This document shows, piece after piece, positions 52,922-61,669 of a stretch of 64,000 bases of DNA (within the stretch, counting starts at the first letter, position 1; each line of letters begins with the position of its first letter). The position numbers were made by a program, and so were the translations under genes. Where the stretch lies: NCBI GenBank assembly GCA_958295765.1, contig CATQHB010000002.1, positions 1,128,091 to 1,192,090 of the forward strand. Direction: 5' to 3'. The notes beneath the pieces were generated by a model that did no database searches, was not told where the DNA came from, and saw only the letters and a program-made list of their open reading frames with translations. This DNA comes from an uncultured Dehalococcoidia bacterium (GTDB lineage Bacteria; Chloroflexota; Dehalococcoidia; Lucifugimonadales; UBA3495).

Positions 52922-54220
52922 TTGAAAATAACGGTGATTGGCTTGGGTTACGTGGGGGCGGTGGCGGCCTCCGGGCTGGCGGCGGCGGGCCATGACGTGC
53001 TGGGCATCGACATCGACCGGCAGCGAGTTGATGCCCTCCAGTCGGGGGTGGCGCCGGTGTACGAGTTCGGGCTGAACGAGCGGGTAGCCGCCGGCCGGCG
53101 CGAGGGCAATCTCCGCTTTCTGCACCGGGACGAAGTGGCTGAGCCATTGGGCAAGGCCGCCGTCATCACCACCGGAACGCCGCCGGCGGACAGCGGGGCC
53201 GTGGACCTGAACCAGGTAAGGGCGGCGCTGGAGTGGATAAAAGCCCGTCAGCCCGATGACCTGGTGGTGGTGATGAAAAGCACGGTGCCGCCGGGGGCCG
53301 GCCAGCGGTTCCTGCAACAAGGCTTGCAGCAATCGGGCATCCGTTACGCGGCAAATCCCGAGTTCCTGCGGGAAGGCCGCGCCCTTGCCGACTGGGACGC
53401 CCCCGACCGGATCGTGGTGGGCGTCGAACCGGGGGACGACCAGGCCCTGGCGGTGGTGCAGGGGATGCACGCCGGAATCGACGCACCCTACCTGGTTACC
53501 GACATTACCAGCGCGGAGATGGTGAAGTACGCCAGCAACGCCTTCCTGGCGACCCGCATTTCCTTCATCAACGAAATCGCCTCCCTTTGCGACCGGGTGG
53601 GCGCGTCCATTGACGCCGTGAGCGACGGCCTGGCGTTGGACGGGCGAACCGGCGTCCGAATTCACGCCGGCGTGGGCTACGGCGGCTCCTGTTTCCCCAA
53701 GGACGTGCGGGCGTTGGACTATCTGGCCCTGACCAGCGGGGTGAACGTGGAACTGCTCCAGTCGGTAATCAACGTCAACAACCGGCAACGGCTGTCGCCC
53801 CTGTACGCGCTGCGGGAGCAGTTCAACGGCGGGCTGGCCGGGCTGCGGGTTGGCGTCCTGGGCCTGGCCTTCAAGCCGGACACCGACGACGTGCGGGATG
53901 CCCCGTCGCTGGCGTTGATTCAGGCGCTGGTGGACGAGGGCGTAGCGGTGCAGGCTTTTGACCCGCAGGCCCGGGAGACCGCCGGCCGGCGGCTGCCGGC
54001 AACGGTGCGGATGGTTGATAACCCGGTGCAGGCTTGCGACCAGGCCCAGGCGGTGGCGCTGCTGACCGAATGGCGGGAGATAGTCGAGGCCGACTGGCCG
54101 GGCATCGCCGGGAAAATGCGCCCGCCCCGTTTCGTCTTTGACGGCAGAAACGCCCTGGACGCCGGGGAAATGCGCCGGTTGGGCTTTGACTACGTGGGCG
54201 TGGGCCGGCGCGCCCTGTAA
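52922..54220 (+). CDS. UDP-glucose/UDP-sugar 6-dehydrogenase (Ugd-like)
   Basis: A 432-residue nucleotide-sugar dehydrogenase: TVIGLGYVGAVAASGLAAAGH, VVVMKSTVPPGAGQ, YAANPEFLREGRALADW, VKYASNAFLATRISFINEI (active-site Lys), HAGVGYGGSCFPKDVRAL (catalytic Cys), and LAFKPDTDDVRDAPS. It produces UDP-glucuronate or a related uronate for the polysaccharide. TTG start with GGAG at 52911-52914. It is clearly distinct from the dehydrogenase at 50669, so the locus has two separate uronate-forming enzymes. Confidence 0.93.
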   Translation: MKITVIGLGYVGAVAASGLAAAGHDVLGIDIDRQRVDALQSGVAPVYEFGLNERVAAGRREGNLRFLHRDEVAEPLGKAAVITTGTPPADSGAVDLNQVRAALEWIKARQPDDLVVVMKSTVPPGAGQRFLQQGLQQSGIRYAANPEFLREGRALADWDAPDRIVVGVEPGDDQALAVVQGMHAGIDAPYLVTDITSAEMVKYASNAFLATRISFINEIASLCDRVGASIDAVSDGLALDGRTGVRIHAGVGYGGSCFPKDVRALDYLALTSGVNVELLQSVINVNNRQRLSPLYALREQFNGGLAGLRVGVLGLAFKPDTDDVRDAPSLALIQALVDEGVAVQAFDPQARETAGRRLPATVRMVDNPVQACDQAQAVALLTEWREIVEADWPGIAGKMRPPRFVFDGRNALDAGEMRRLGFDYVGVGRRAL

Positions 54221-54337
54221 CGCTACCTCAGCGCCGGGATTGCCGACCGGTATCCGCAATCTCCACCCCCGAATCCGGCGGCGGTTAAAGCGCGCCCCGA
54301 TTCCCGCCGGTTCGGGCGTGGAGAGAGGAAAGGGAAA

Positions 54338-54769
54338 GTGAAGCGGTTTGGGCGGCAGTTCCTCTTTTATTGGGCGCCGCTGCTGGTCTGGATGGCGGTT
54401 ATCTTTGCCTTGTCCAGCCTCAGCAAGGACACGATCATCGCGATTCTGGGCGGCCCGGCGCCGGGCGAATCTTTTGACCTGTCCCCACTCCACCTGGTAG
54501 AGTTCGCGGTTCTGGCGGCTTTGGCTTATTGGGCCTTTCGCACCATTGAGCGGCTTTCCCGGCCGGCCTTGGGGGGCCTGGTTCTGGCCTTTACGATGCT
54601 GTACGCCCTTTTCGACGAGGCGTACCAGGCGGTCATTCCGGGGCGCTCGCCCAGCATGATCGACCTGGGGCTGGACTTGGCCGGGGGAGTAATCGGGCTG
54701 GTATTGATTGACCTGCTGCTGCGCCGGCTGCGCCGTCATTCGCAACGGCTCAGTGAGGCGGTAGAATAG
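54338..54769 (+). CDS. VanZ-like small membrane protein
   Basis: A 143-residue protein with about four helices. The segment LLVWMAVIFALSSLS followed by LHLVEFAVLAALAYWAF and YALFDEAYQAVIPGRSPSMIDLGLDLAGGVIG has the D-E-x-x-Q-x-x-(I/V)-P-G-R pattern of VanZ-family proteins. Function of the family is unclear outside teicoplanin resistance, and its place in a glycan locus suggests envelope remodelling. GTG start with a GAGAGGAAAGGGA site. Confidence 0.82.
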   Translation: MKRFGRQFLFYWAPLLVWMAVIFALSSLSKDTIIAILGGPAPGESFDLSPLHLVEFAVLAALAYWAFRTIERLSRPALGGLVLAFTMLYALFDEAYQAVIPGRSPSMIDLGLDLAGGVIGLVLIDLLLRRLRRHSQRLSEAVE

Positions 54770-54826
54770 GGACTAGGCCGGTTAGCGGCGCTGTTTCCTG
54801 ACCGCGCATAGGCCGGGCCGGGAATC

Positions 54827-56200
54827 GTGAAGGTGGGGATGGTGGGGATGTTATCGAAAAACGGCGCCGCCGCGCTAATCCGCCGACTGCTCCCCCAATC
54901 CGACCAACGGGCGGCGCGGCAGACGCTGTGGATTGGCGCGATAACGGTTGCCCAGATTCTAGCCAGCATCGTCCAGGTGGCGCTTTCGGCCCGGATTCTG
55001 GGGCCGGAGGGCCTGGGCGCGGTGGCGATAATTATCGCGCTGACTTCGCTGCTCTACCGGTTCGTGTCCCTGCCGGGCAATGAGGTCATCACCACCTTCG
55101 TTACCCGCAGCCTGGCCGAGGGCCGGATTGACGAAGCGACCGGCACGCTGCGTTTCACCATGCTGGTAGCCCAGGGGCTGGCCCTGGTTTCCTACGCCCT
55201 GCTGGTGGCGGTAACCCTGGCGGTGAGCGGTCTGCTGGGGGAGGCGGAGGGCTACCGGTCGGCGCTGCTGGTGTACGGAATCGGGGGCATTGCCGCCGCC
55301 ACGGTTCGGGAAAGCCTGGCGGTGTTGCGCTTGGCCGACCGGTTGCAGTGGGGTTTCATCGTTGCCCTGGTTAGTTCGGCGGCCCGGACGGCCTTCCTGG
55401 TGGCGGCGTGGATAGCCGAAGGTGGGCTGATTATGGTAATATCGGCCTATGTGGTGGGCGACGTGGTAACCGGGGTCGGGATGTTCGTGGCCGCCGCGTC
55501 AGCAGAGCGGCAAGCCGGCCTGCCGGGGTTTCTGCGCTCATTGCGGGTTAAAGTACCGGGGCGGGACGTTATCGCGTTTCAGGTTGGCTCCTTCTGGCGG
55601 GCGTCGGTGGAAGCCGTCATCCTGCATATTGACATAATCCTGCTCGCCAACGTCCTCAGCCTGCACCAGGTTGGGCTGTACCGGGCGGCGTACCAGATTG
55701 TAGATGCCACCAAACACCCTTTCCGCTCCATCTCCACCGGGGTACAGGCCGAGTACAGCCGGCAGTGGTACGGCGGCAATGCGGTGGCGGTGCGCCGTAT
55801 TGCGCGCCGCTTTACGCTGTTATCGTTGGCGGTCGCCGTTGCCGGATATGGGCTGCTGGTGATAATTCACGAACCGGTAATCAGCATAATGTTTGGCCCC
55901 GGTTTTGAGGCGGTCGCCTTTCCGCTGCTGTTCCTGCTGCCCGGCGCCCTGGCCTTTGCGATTATTGCGCCGGTGTACGTCCTGCCGGCAGCGACCGGGC
56001 GCGCCCTGCCCCACCTGGCGGCCTATTCGGTGGCGTTGGTGGCAATGGTGGCGGCGATACTGGCGCTGGCCCCGACGTATGGCGCGGAGGGGGCGGCGTG
56101 GGCCAACTCCATTGGCTGGATTGCTTTCGCAGTGGCTTTCGTCCCGTTTATAATCGCGGCGCTGCGCCAGGGGCATAGCGGCCGGCCGGTAGAAACATAA
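54827..56200 (+). CDS. polysaccharide flippase (MOP superfamily), copy 2
   Basis: A 457-residue paralogue of the 43057 protein with the same opening (SDQRAARQTLWIGAITVAQI) and the AVLRLADRLQWGF and VQAEYSRQWYGGNAVAVRRI segments. Differs most in the middle. GTG start at 54827; ATG codons at 54839 and 54848 are alternative starts, the last giving a length close to copy 1. It is followed after a 313-bp gap by the second ligase-like gene, mirroring copy 1. Confidence 0.87.
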   Translation: MKVGMVGMLSKNGAAALIRRLLPQSDQRAARQTLWIGAITVAQILASIVQVALSARILGPEGLGAVAIIIALTSLLYRFVSLPGNEVITTFVTRSLAEGRIDEATGTLRFTMLVAQGLALVSYALLVAVTLAVSGLLGEAEGYRSALLVYGIGGIAAATVRESLAVLRLADRLQWGFIVALVSSAARTAFLVAAWIAEGGLIMVISAYVVGDVVTGVGMFVAAASAERQAGLPGFLRSLRVKVPGRDVIAFQVGSFWRASVEAVILHIDIILLANVLSLHQVGLYRAAYQIVDATKHPFRSISTGVQAEYSRQWYGGNAVAVRRIARRFTLLSLAVAVAGYGLLVIIHEPVISIMFGPGFEAVAFPLLFLLPGALAFAIIAPVYVLPAATGRALPHLAAYSVALVAMVAAILALAPTYGAEGAAWANSIGWIAFAVAFVPFIIAALRQGHSGRPVET

Positions 56201-56267
56201 GGTGCGGGACAAGGTTAAGCGTGCCGCAAATCGGGATACTTCGTAGCTGTATGAGTTGCGCCGTTGG

Positions 56268-56460
56268 CTATGGAACATTGAAAGCCCGGTGTCATTCAAG
56301 ATTCTATGTCATTCCAAGAGAGTTCCCGGTCATTCCGAGGGGAGCGAGGAATCTAAACTCTTTCCCAAACCAGGTTCCCGTTGGAACCGGGACTTGACAG
56401 CGGCCAGGCGTTTTAGATTCCTCCCTGCGGTCGGAATGACACACCAAGCAATTGGAATGA
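56268..56460. repeat. dispersed repeat, family 5, copy 1
   Basis: ATGGAACATTGAAAGCCCGG is followed by GTCATTCC-type arms; GAGGAATCTAAA (56347-56358) and TTTTAGATTCCTCCCTGCGG (56411-56430) are inverted. A related segment lies at 63695-63872. It takes up most of the 313-bp gap between flippase 2 and ligase-like protein 2. Confidence 0.75.
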
Positions 56461-56513
56461 CCGGCCAACTGGGTAACTCCTAATCTGTCGTAATGTTGTA
56501 ATCAGGTAGCGCG

Positions 56514-59009
56514 GTGAACAGAGTAGCAACGGGAATTGCCTCGACCCGCTTGACGCTGGCGGCGTTGCCGGCCAAGGCGGCCGGCGCCGACGGGGGCGTC
56601 CTGGCAATGTATTGCGCCGCCGTCGCCCTGGGCCTGTTTGCCTTTGCCTACACGATACGGGGCGGAACGCTGGTGTTCGGAGTCATCAACCTGACGCCGG
56701 TGTTCCTGCTGGTGGCCGTCTTGTGCCTTGGCGTCCACTGCCGGGCCGCCCGGGAAATCCGGTTCCAGCTTATTTGGGCGGACGTGGCCCTGATTGGCCT
56801 GGCCCTGGTTCTGCTGGCTAACAGCAGTTCCGCCGCCGGGCTGGAGAAGGGTCTGCGGTTCGTGGCGCTGGTATTGGCGCCCTACTTCCTGGCGCGGCTC
56901 ATCCTGGTCGATTTCCGGTGGGTGAAGTGCTTTCTGATTACGGCGCTGGCGGCGGCAACGCTTATCGGCGTCGGGGCCTTTGCCTTCACCTTCCTGCCCG
57001 AGGGGGTCGCCCGGCTGCTGCCCTATGAGGTAGTAGAATGGAATGAGCGGCTGGTGTTCCTGAAGGCCAACCCGATTCAGTTGGGGATTCTGTGCCTGGT
57101 CGGAATAACGCTTTACGTCGGGCTGATGTCCGGTTGGCGGCGCATCTGGATTATTCCGAGTCTGGCCGTAGCCGGGGCGCTGCTTTACACCCTGCTGATT
57201 GTCGGCACCCGCGCCTCCCTGGTGGCGCTGGTGGGCGCCTTGTCGATTGCGTTCCTGCTGTCGCTGATTACGCGCCGGTTCAGCAACTTCCCGGTTCTGC
57301 TGATTGCTTTCGGCGTAACGGCTTTTCTGCTCTACGAGATTTTCGTCAGTGGCTTGACCACGCCGGTTTTCGTTGCCGGCGACGCCGCTATCCGCCACGC
57401 CGCTGAACCAAAGCGGGTGGGCGAGGCCGTCTCCGCCTACCTGGTTCGCGATCACCACCACCGGGCCGACGACGACGTAGTTACTCCCTGGCATTGGGAA
57501 CGGGCCAACCCCCGGCCCGACGCTCCGCATCTGCCCGACGAATCTACCTGGGCCTGGGCCTACACTGACGAAAGAGAGGTGTACGGGTCATTCAATTACA
57601 CCCCAACTGACGTTGACCGGGGCAAGTTCCTGCGCGCCTACGTGTACTACCAGAGGGGGGACGATGCTTACCGGGCGGAGACGCCGGCCATCGGCCCGAT
57701 AGTGGCGGCGTCCGCCGATCCAACCCTGGTGAAAATCGGCGAGGCCGGGATTGACCAGGGAGCGGAACCAAAGCGGGTGGGCGAGGCAGTCGCCGCCTAC
57801 CTGGTCCGCGATGGCCCCCACCGGGCCAACGACTCCCCGGTTCAGCCCTGGTATTGGGAGCGGGCTGACCCCCGGCCCGACGACGCTAACCGGCCCGACA
57901 ACGCTACCTGGGCCGCCACCGGCGGGGCCGGGTCATTCAGTTACATCCCCACCGACGCCGACCGGGGCAAGTTTCTGCGCGCCTACGTGCATTACGAAAA
58001 GGTGGGCGAGACTTACCGGGCGCAGACGCCGGCCATCGGCCCGATTGGAGCGCCGGCCGCCGCCGCAACCCAGGAGAAAATCGGCGCGGCCGGGTTCAGA
58101 GAAGCCGCTCAGCCAAAGCGGGTGGGACAACTCATCACCGCCTACCTGGTCAACGATCGCGCCCACCGGCACGACGACAACCCTATGAGAGCCTGGCAGT
58201 GGCAGCGGGCTAATCCCCAATCCGGCGCGGCCACCCTGCCCGACGCCGCTACCTGGGCCGACATTGACGGTGCCCGGTCCTACCAATACTCCCCGACCGG
58301 CGCGGACCGGGGCAAGTTCCTGCGCGCTTACGTGGAATACGAAAGGGAGGGCGCGACTTACCTGGCGCAGACCCCGGCCATCGGCCCGGTAGCGGCCGGC
58401 CTGGCCCGGGAAGGTACGATCTCCAGGTACAACCTCCCCCGGGCCGGAATAACCCTGCCCAATCAGCAGCGTTTTGAGACCCTGGCCCTGCCGGTGAACC
58501 CTAATGCGGAGAACAGTAAACTGGCCGAAAACGTGATACAGAATCGGGTTGATTTGACCTCAGAAGCCCTGACCAGGTTCAGAGACAACCCGCTCCGGGG
58601 CGCCGGCACGGCGGGGATGGACATTTACGCCCACAACATTTTTCTGGAGACGGCCGCCGAACTGGGTTTAATCGGGCTGGTTTTCCTGGTGGCCTTCCTG
58701 ATACTGGCCCTGGTGAGCCTTTGGAAGGGCTTTATCCGGCTCGACCAGCGAAACCCCTACTTTCACCTGATTACGGCGGTATTCCTGGTAGTGGCCGCGC
58801 TTTTCATCCAAAAGCAGTTTTCCACCAACCTGGCCGACCATAAGGACTTGATTATCTTTGCCGCCATAATCCTCAACCTGCCGCTCCTCCTGGGTATGCC
58901 CGGCCGGGCGCGCGGCGGGGGCCTCCGGGAGAAGGTTCCGCCCCGGTTCCGGTTACTCATGCCGGCCCGGGACAGCGGGCCGGTAGGGGATGAGGCAGGG
59001 AAACCCTGA
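56514..59009 (+). CDS. O-antigen ligase-like protein with three tandem Ig-like modules
   Basis: An 831-residue membrane protein built like the 44406 protein: about nine N-terminal helices, a very large external loop, then the Wzy_C-type region ALTRFRDNPLRGAGTAGMDIYAHNIFLETAAELGLIGLVFLV and two or three more helices. The loop contains three copies of a ~95-100-residue module (57402-57701, 57762-58046, 58107-58391), separated by linkers with a K-IG-AG signature. The ligase-like role is inferred from the family. GTG start with AGGT upstream. Followed by a gap with a family-2 repeat. Confidence 0.8.
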   Translation: MNRVATGIASTRLTLAALPAKAAGADGGVLAMYCAAVALGLFAFAYTIRGGTLVFGVINLTPVFLLVAVLCLGVHCRAAREIRFQLIWADVALIGLALVLLANSSSAAGLEKGLRFVALVLAPYFLARLILVDFRWVKCFLITALAAATLIGVGAFAFTFLPEGVARLLPYEVVEWNERLVFLKANPIQLGILCLVGITLYVGLMSGWRRIWIIPSLAVAGALLYTLLIVGTRASLVALVGALSIAFLLSLITRRFSNFPVLLIAFGVTAFLLYEIFVSGLTTPVFVAGDAAIRHAAEPKRVGEAVSAYLVRDHHHRADDDVVTPWHWERANPRPDAPHLPDESTWAWAYTDEREVYGSFNYTPTDVDRGKFLRAYVYYQRGDDAYRAETPAIGPIVAASADPTLVKIGEAGIDQGAEPKRVGEAVAAYLVRDGPHRANDSPVQPWYWERADPRPDDANRPDNATWAATGGAGSFSYIPTDADRGKFLRAYVHYEKVGETYRAQTPAIGPIGAPAAAATQEKIGAAGFREAAQPKRVGQLITAYLVNDRAHRHDDNPMRAWQWQRANPQSGAATLPDAATWADIDGARSYQYSPTGADRGKFLRAYVEYEREGATYLAQTPAIGPVAAGLAREGTISRYNLPRAGITLPNQQRFETLALPVNPNAENSKLAENVIQNRVDLTSEALTRFRDNPLRGAGTAGMDIYAHNIFLETAAELGLIGLVFLVAFLILALVSLWKGFIRLDQRNPYFHLITAVFLVVAALFIQKQFSTNLADHKDLIIFAAIILNLPLLLGMPGRARGGGLREKVPPRFRLLMPARDSGPVGDEAGKP
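57402..58391 (+). repeat. three tandem Ig-like modules (direct repeats of ~345-360 bp)
   Basis: Starts at 57402, 57762 and 58107; each begins A-(E/Q)-PKRVG, continues AYLV.D..HR.(D/N)D, a W-x-W-x-R-A segment, D-R-G-K-F-L-R-A-Y-V, and ends (A)TPAIGP(I/V). Tracts such as GACCGGGGCAAGTT are repeated at DNA level, and also occur once in 44406-46787. Confidence 0.85.
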
Positions 59010-59176
59010 CGCCGGCCCCGAACACCCGCGCCCTACGCCGGAGAACCGGGGGTAGCCGGGAGTTAATGGCTTGCGTTGCCGGTCAGCCCAATACTATAAT
59101 ACGCCCCGTCCGGCCGGTAGCGGGTTCGGGTCAATGGTGGTCGGGCAATCGCATCATAAACCCGTCATTCATACCA

Positions 59177-59273
59177 CCGTCGTTCCGGCGAAAGCCGGCA
59201 GCCAGAATGTTCGGTAGCCGGCTCGCTCTTTTCCGGGGGATTTCCTGGATTCCGGCTTTCGCCGGAACGACGG
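59177..59273. repeat. 97-bp hairpin element, family 2, copy 5
   Basis: Starts CCGTCGTTCCGGCGAAAGCC, ends GGCTTTCGCCGGAACGACGG, with the interior GGGGGATTTCCTGGATTCC. It lies in the 318-bp gap before the oxidoreductase gene; no gene is seen in the gap. Confidence 0.88.
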
Positions 59274-59327
59274 GTGCTTGGAATGATGGGCGCCACCGCC
59301 TTTTGATGAGTTCAGCATGAGTTCAGT

Positions 59328-60389
59328 ATGACTTCACGCAACCGCCAGGTAAGAACGGCGTTATTGGGCTGCGGGTATTGGGGCAAGAACCTGCTGCGCG
59401 TCCTTATGGAGTCCGGCGACTGCCAGGTGCAGCGGGTGGTGGACTCGTCCCCTGCTGCCCAGGAATACGTGAAGTCTCAGTACCCGGAACTGCCCATCTC
59501 CGGCAATGAGTCGGACATATTTGACTCCGATTCAATTGACGCGGTGGTAATCGCTACTCCGGCTAATGACCACTACCGGGCCGCCCGGCTGGCCTTGGAC
59601 GCCGGAAAACACGCCTTCGTTGAGAAGCCGCTGGCTACCAATACCGAGGAAGCCCAGGAGTTGGTGGACTACGCCAACGCCAGGGGTCTGGCGCTGATGG
59701 CCGGCCATACCTTCCTGTTTAACTCGGCGGTCAACTACCTCAAGGATATGATTGATTCCGGCAGTCTGGGGGACATCAACTATATCTACAGCCGCCGGCT
59801 CAACCTGGGGATTGTGCGCTCCGACGTGAACGTGCTGTGGAACCTGGCGCCTCACGACGTATCAATCATCCAGTATTGGCTGGAGGCCGAACCGGAGAGC
59901 GTAAGCGCCGTGGGCGGAAGCTACCTTCAGCCCTCCCTGGAGGACGTGGTATTTTCGACGCTGCGGTTCCGCCGGGGACAACTTGCCAACATTCAACTCA
60001 GTTGGCTGGATCCCCACAAGGTAAGAACGGTGACCGTGGTGGGCAGCCGGAAAATGGTGGTGCTGGACGATGCCTCCCCCGATGCGCGAGTGGTGATTTA
60101 CGATATGGGGGTGGATATTTCCCGGGGCACCAAGGACACCGACAACCCCGGCGGATTCCTGGTATCCCACCGCTACGGCGACACCACTATCCCCAAGATT
60201 CCTTACCCGGAACCGCTGGCTAGGGAGATGCAGCACTTCCTGGACTGCATCCGGGACGGTTCCGAGCCAATCAGCGGCGGGCAATCCGCGGTCTCAGTGG
60301 TCCGAACCATCGAGCGGATACAGTCGGAACTCAGCAAAGGCCGGATGCCAGCGGCGCCCGGCGTACCCGGACGGAGCAGCGGGGGCTAA
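59328..60389 (+). CDS. Gfo/Idh/MocA-family oxidoreductase
   Basis: A 353-residue NAD-dependent sugar oxidoreductase: TALLGCGYWGKNLLRVL (NAD loop), DAVVIATPANDHYRAA, the signature HAFVEKPLATNTEEAQ (E-K-P), a HTFLFNSAVNYLK segment and NLAPHDVSI (substrate-binding H). Members in glycan loci such as WbpB oxidise C-3 of UDP-sugars before transamination. The DegT aminotransferase 2 kb downstream fits this pairing. Start ATG 59328, preceded by two repeats of ATGAGTTCAG. Confidence 0.9.
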   Translation: MTSRNRQVRTALLGCGYWGKNLLRVLMESGDCQVQRVVDSSPAAQEYVKSQYPELPISGNESDIFDSDSIDAVVIATPANDHYRAARLALDAGKHAFVEKPLATNTEEAQELVDYANARGLALMAGHTFLFNSAVNYLKDMIDSGSLGDINYIYSRRLNLGIVRSDVNVLWNLAPHDVSIIQYWLEAEPESVSAVGGSYLQPSLEDVVFSTLRFRRGQLANIQLSWLDPHKVRTVTVVGSRKMVVLDDASPDARVVIYDMGVDISRGTKDTDNPGGFLVSHRYGDTTIPKIPYPEPLAREMQHFLDCIRDGSEPISGGQSAVSVVRTIERIQSELSKGRMPAAPGVPGRSSGG

Positions 60390-60397
60390 GGGGCCAC

Positions 60398-61669
60398 GTG
60401 CGGGTTGCGCATATCACCATCAACTACCAGGAAGGGTTGGGGTATGAGGACAATCACCTCCCCTTCCAGCAAGCCCGGCTGGGCGCGGACGTTTCCCTCA
60501 TTACCCACAATTTACCCCTGGCCTGGTGGCAGGGGTTGGCCCACTTTCAGACCGAGACCCGCCCCGGGGTGTACGAAGACCGGGGGGTTCGGATACACCG
60601 GCTCAAGGCCAGGTTCCAGACCAGAAAGGGAACCCAATTTCTGCTGACCGGCCTCAAAAAGACCTTGCAGGAAATCCGGCCGGACATTCTGCACCTCCAC
60701 AGCCCGGTCGGGGCGCCGACCGTGCAGGCCCTGGCGGCGGCCAAGTCCCTGAACCTGCCAGTGGTCATAGATTGCCACCTGTGGTACTTCTGGACTTATC
60801 CCCGAGGCCCGGTGCGGCGGGCCTACTACCAGTTGTTCCGGCGCGGGTTTCTGCCCTACTATAGCTCCGTCATCAAGCGGTACATACCCCTGGGGCCTGA
60901 GCCGGAAGACCTGCTGCACGATTTGTTCGGAATCCCCCACTCCCGGATGACCCACTCTACCCTGGGGGCCGATACCGGCTCTTTCAAGTACGATGAGTCG
61001 GCCCGGCGGGATACCCGCCGGTCGCTGGGAATCCCCGAGGGCGCCCCGGCCCTGCTGTTTGCCGGAAGGATTAGCCCCGGGAAAGAGGTGGACGTGTTGG
61101 TGGAGGCGTGGAATACCCTGGCCGAAAAATACGATTTACACCTCCTGGTGATTGGGCCGGCCGTGCCCGGTATCGCCGAGAGGCTCGCCGAGTCAGCCCG
61201 TCCTGAGGTGAGAGACAAGCTCATTTTGACCGGCCTGGTTCCCTACGCCGAGTTGCCCAACTATATGTCGGCGGCCGACATCGCGGTGTGGCCCGGCGAT
61301 CCGGGCATCAGTATGAACGAGGCGATAGCCTGCCAAGCCGCCCTGGTTCACTCGGACGCGGTGGCGGGCCGGCATCTTACGCTGTACGGAAACGGCGCCG
61401 CTTTTGAGCGGGGCAACGCCGGTTCTCTGGCCGGCGTGCTGGACTCGATTCTTGCCGACCCGCTCCGGCTGGCCGATATGCGGCGGCGCTCCCGCCGACT
61501 GGCGGAGGAGGTTTTCGACTGGAAGGTAGTCGCCGCCCGGACTTTGGGGATTTACGAAGACGCTTTGCAGGGGACGGATACGGCCCCGGCGATTTGGGGG
61601 CCGGCGATTCACCGGCCAGAGTTGGAAACGGCGGCCTCGATCAAGGACGGGGCCAAGGACGGGGCATGA
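60398..61669 (+). CDS. glycosyltransferase family 4-type, GT-B fold
   Basis: A 423-residue GT-B glycosyltransferase: VAHITINYQEGLGYEDNHLP at the N-terminus, ILHLHSPVGAPTVQAL, ALLFAGRISPGKEVDVLVEAW at the start of the C-terminal half and AVWPGDPGISMNEAIACQAALV (E-rich donor motif, weaker than usual). GTG start. The last ~40 residues are hydrophilic. It lies 8 bp after the oxidoreductase and overlaps the methyltransferase by four bases (ATGA). Confidence 0.85.
   Translation: MRVAHITINYQEGLGYEDNHLPFQQARLGADVSLITHNLPLAWWQGLAHFQTETRPGVYEDRGVRIHRLKARFQTRKGTQFLLTGLKKTLQEIRPDILHLHSPVGAPTVQALAAAKSLNLPVVIDCHLWYFWTYPRGPVRRAYYQLFRRGFLPYYSSVIKRYIPLGPEPEDLLHDLFGIPHSRMTHSTLGADTGSFKYDESARRDTRRSLGIPEGAPALLFAGRISPGKEVDVLVEAWNTLAEKYDLHLLVIGPAVPGIAERLAESARPEVRDKLILTGLVPYAELPNYMSAADIAVWPGDPGISMNEAIACQAALVHSDAVAGRHLTLYGNGAAFERGNAGSLAGVLDSILADPLRLADMRRRSRRLAEEVFDWKVVAARTLGIYEDALQGTDTAPAIWGPAIHRPELETAASIKDGAKDGA

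Noticed and set aside
54338-54769. VanZ-like gene as glycopeptide resistance
   Set aside because: The family is widespread in envelope loci and no vanA/H/X genes are nearby; only the membrane-protein family can be claimed.
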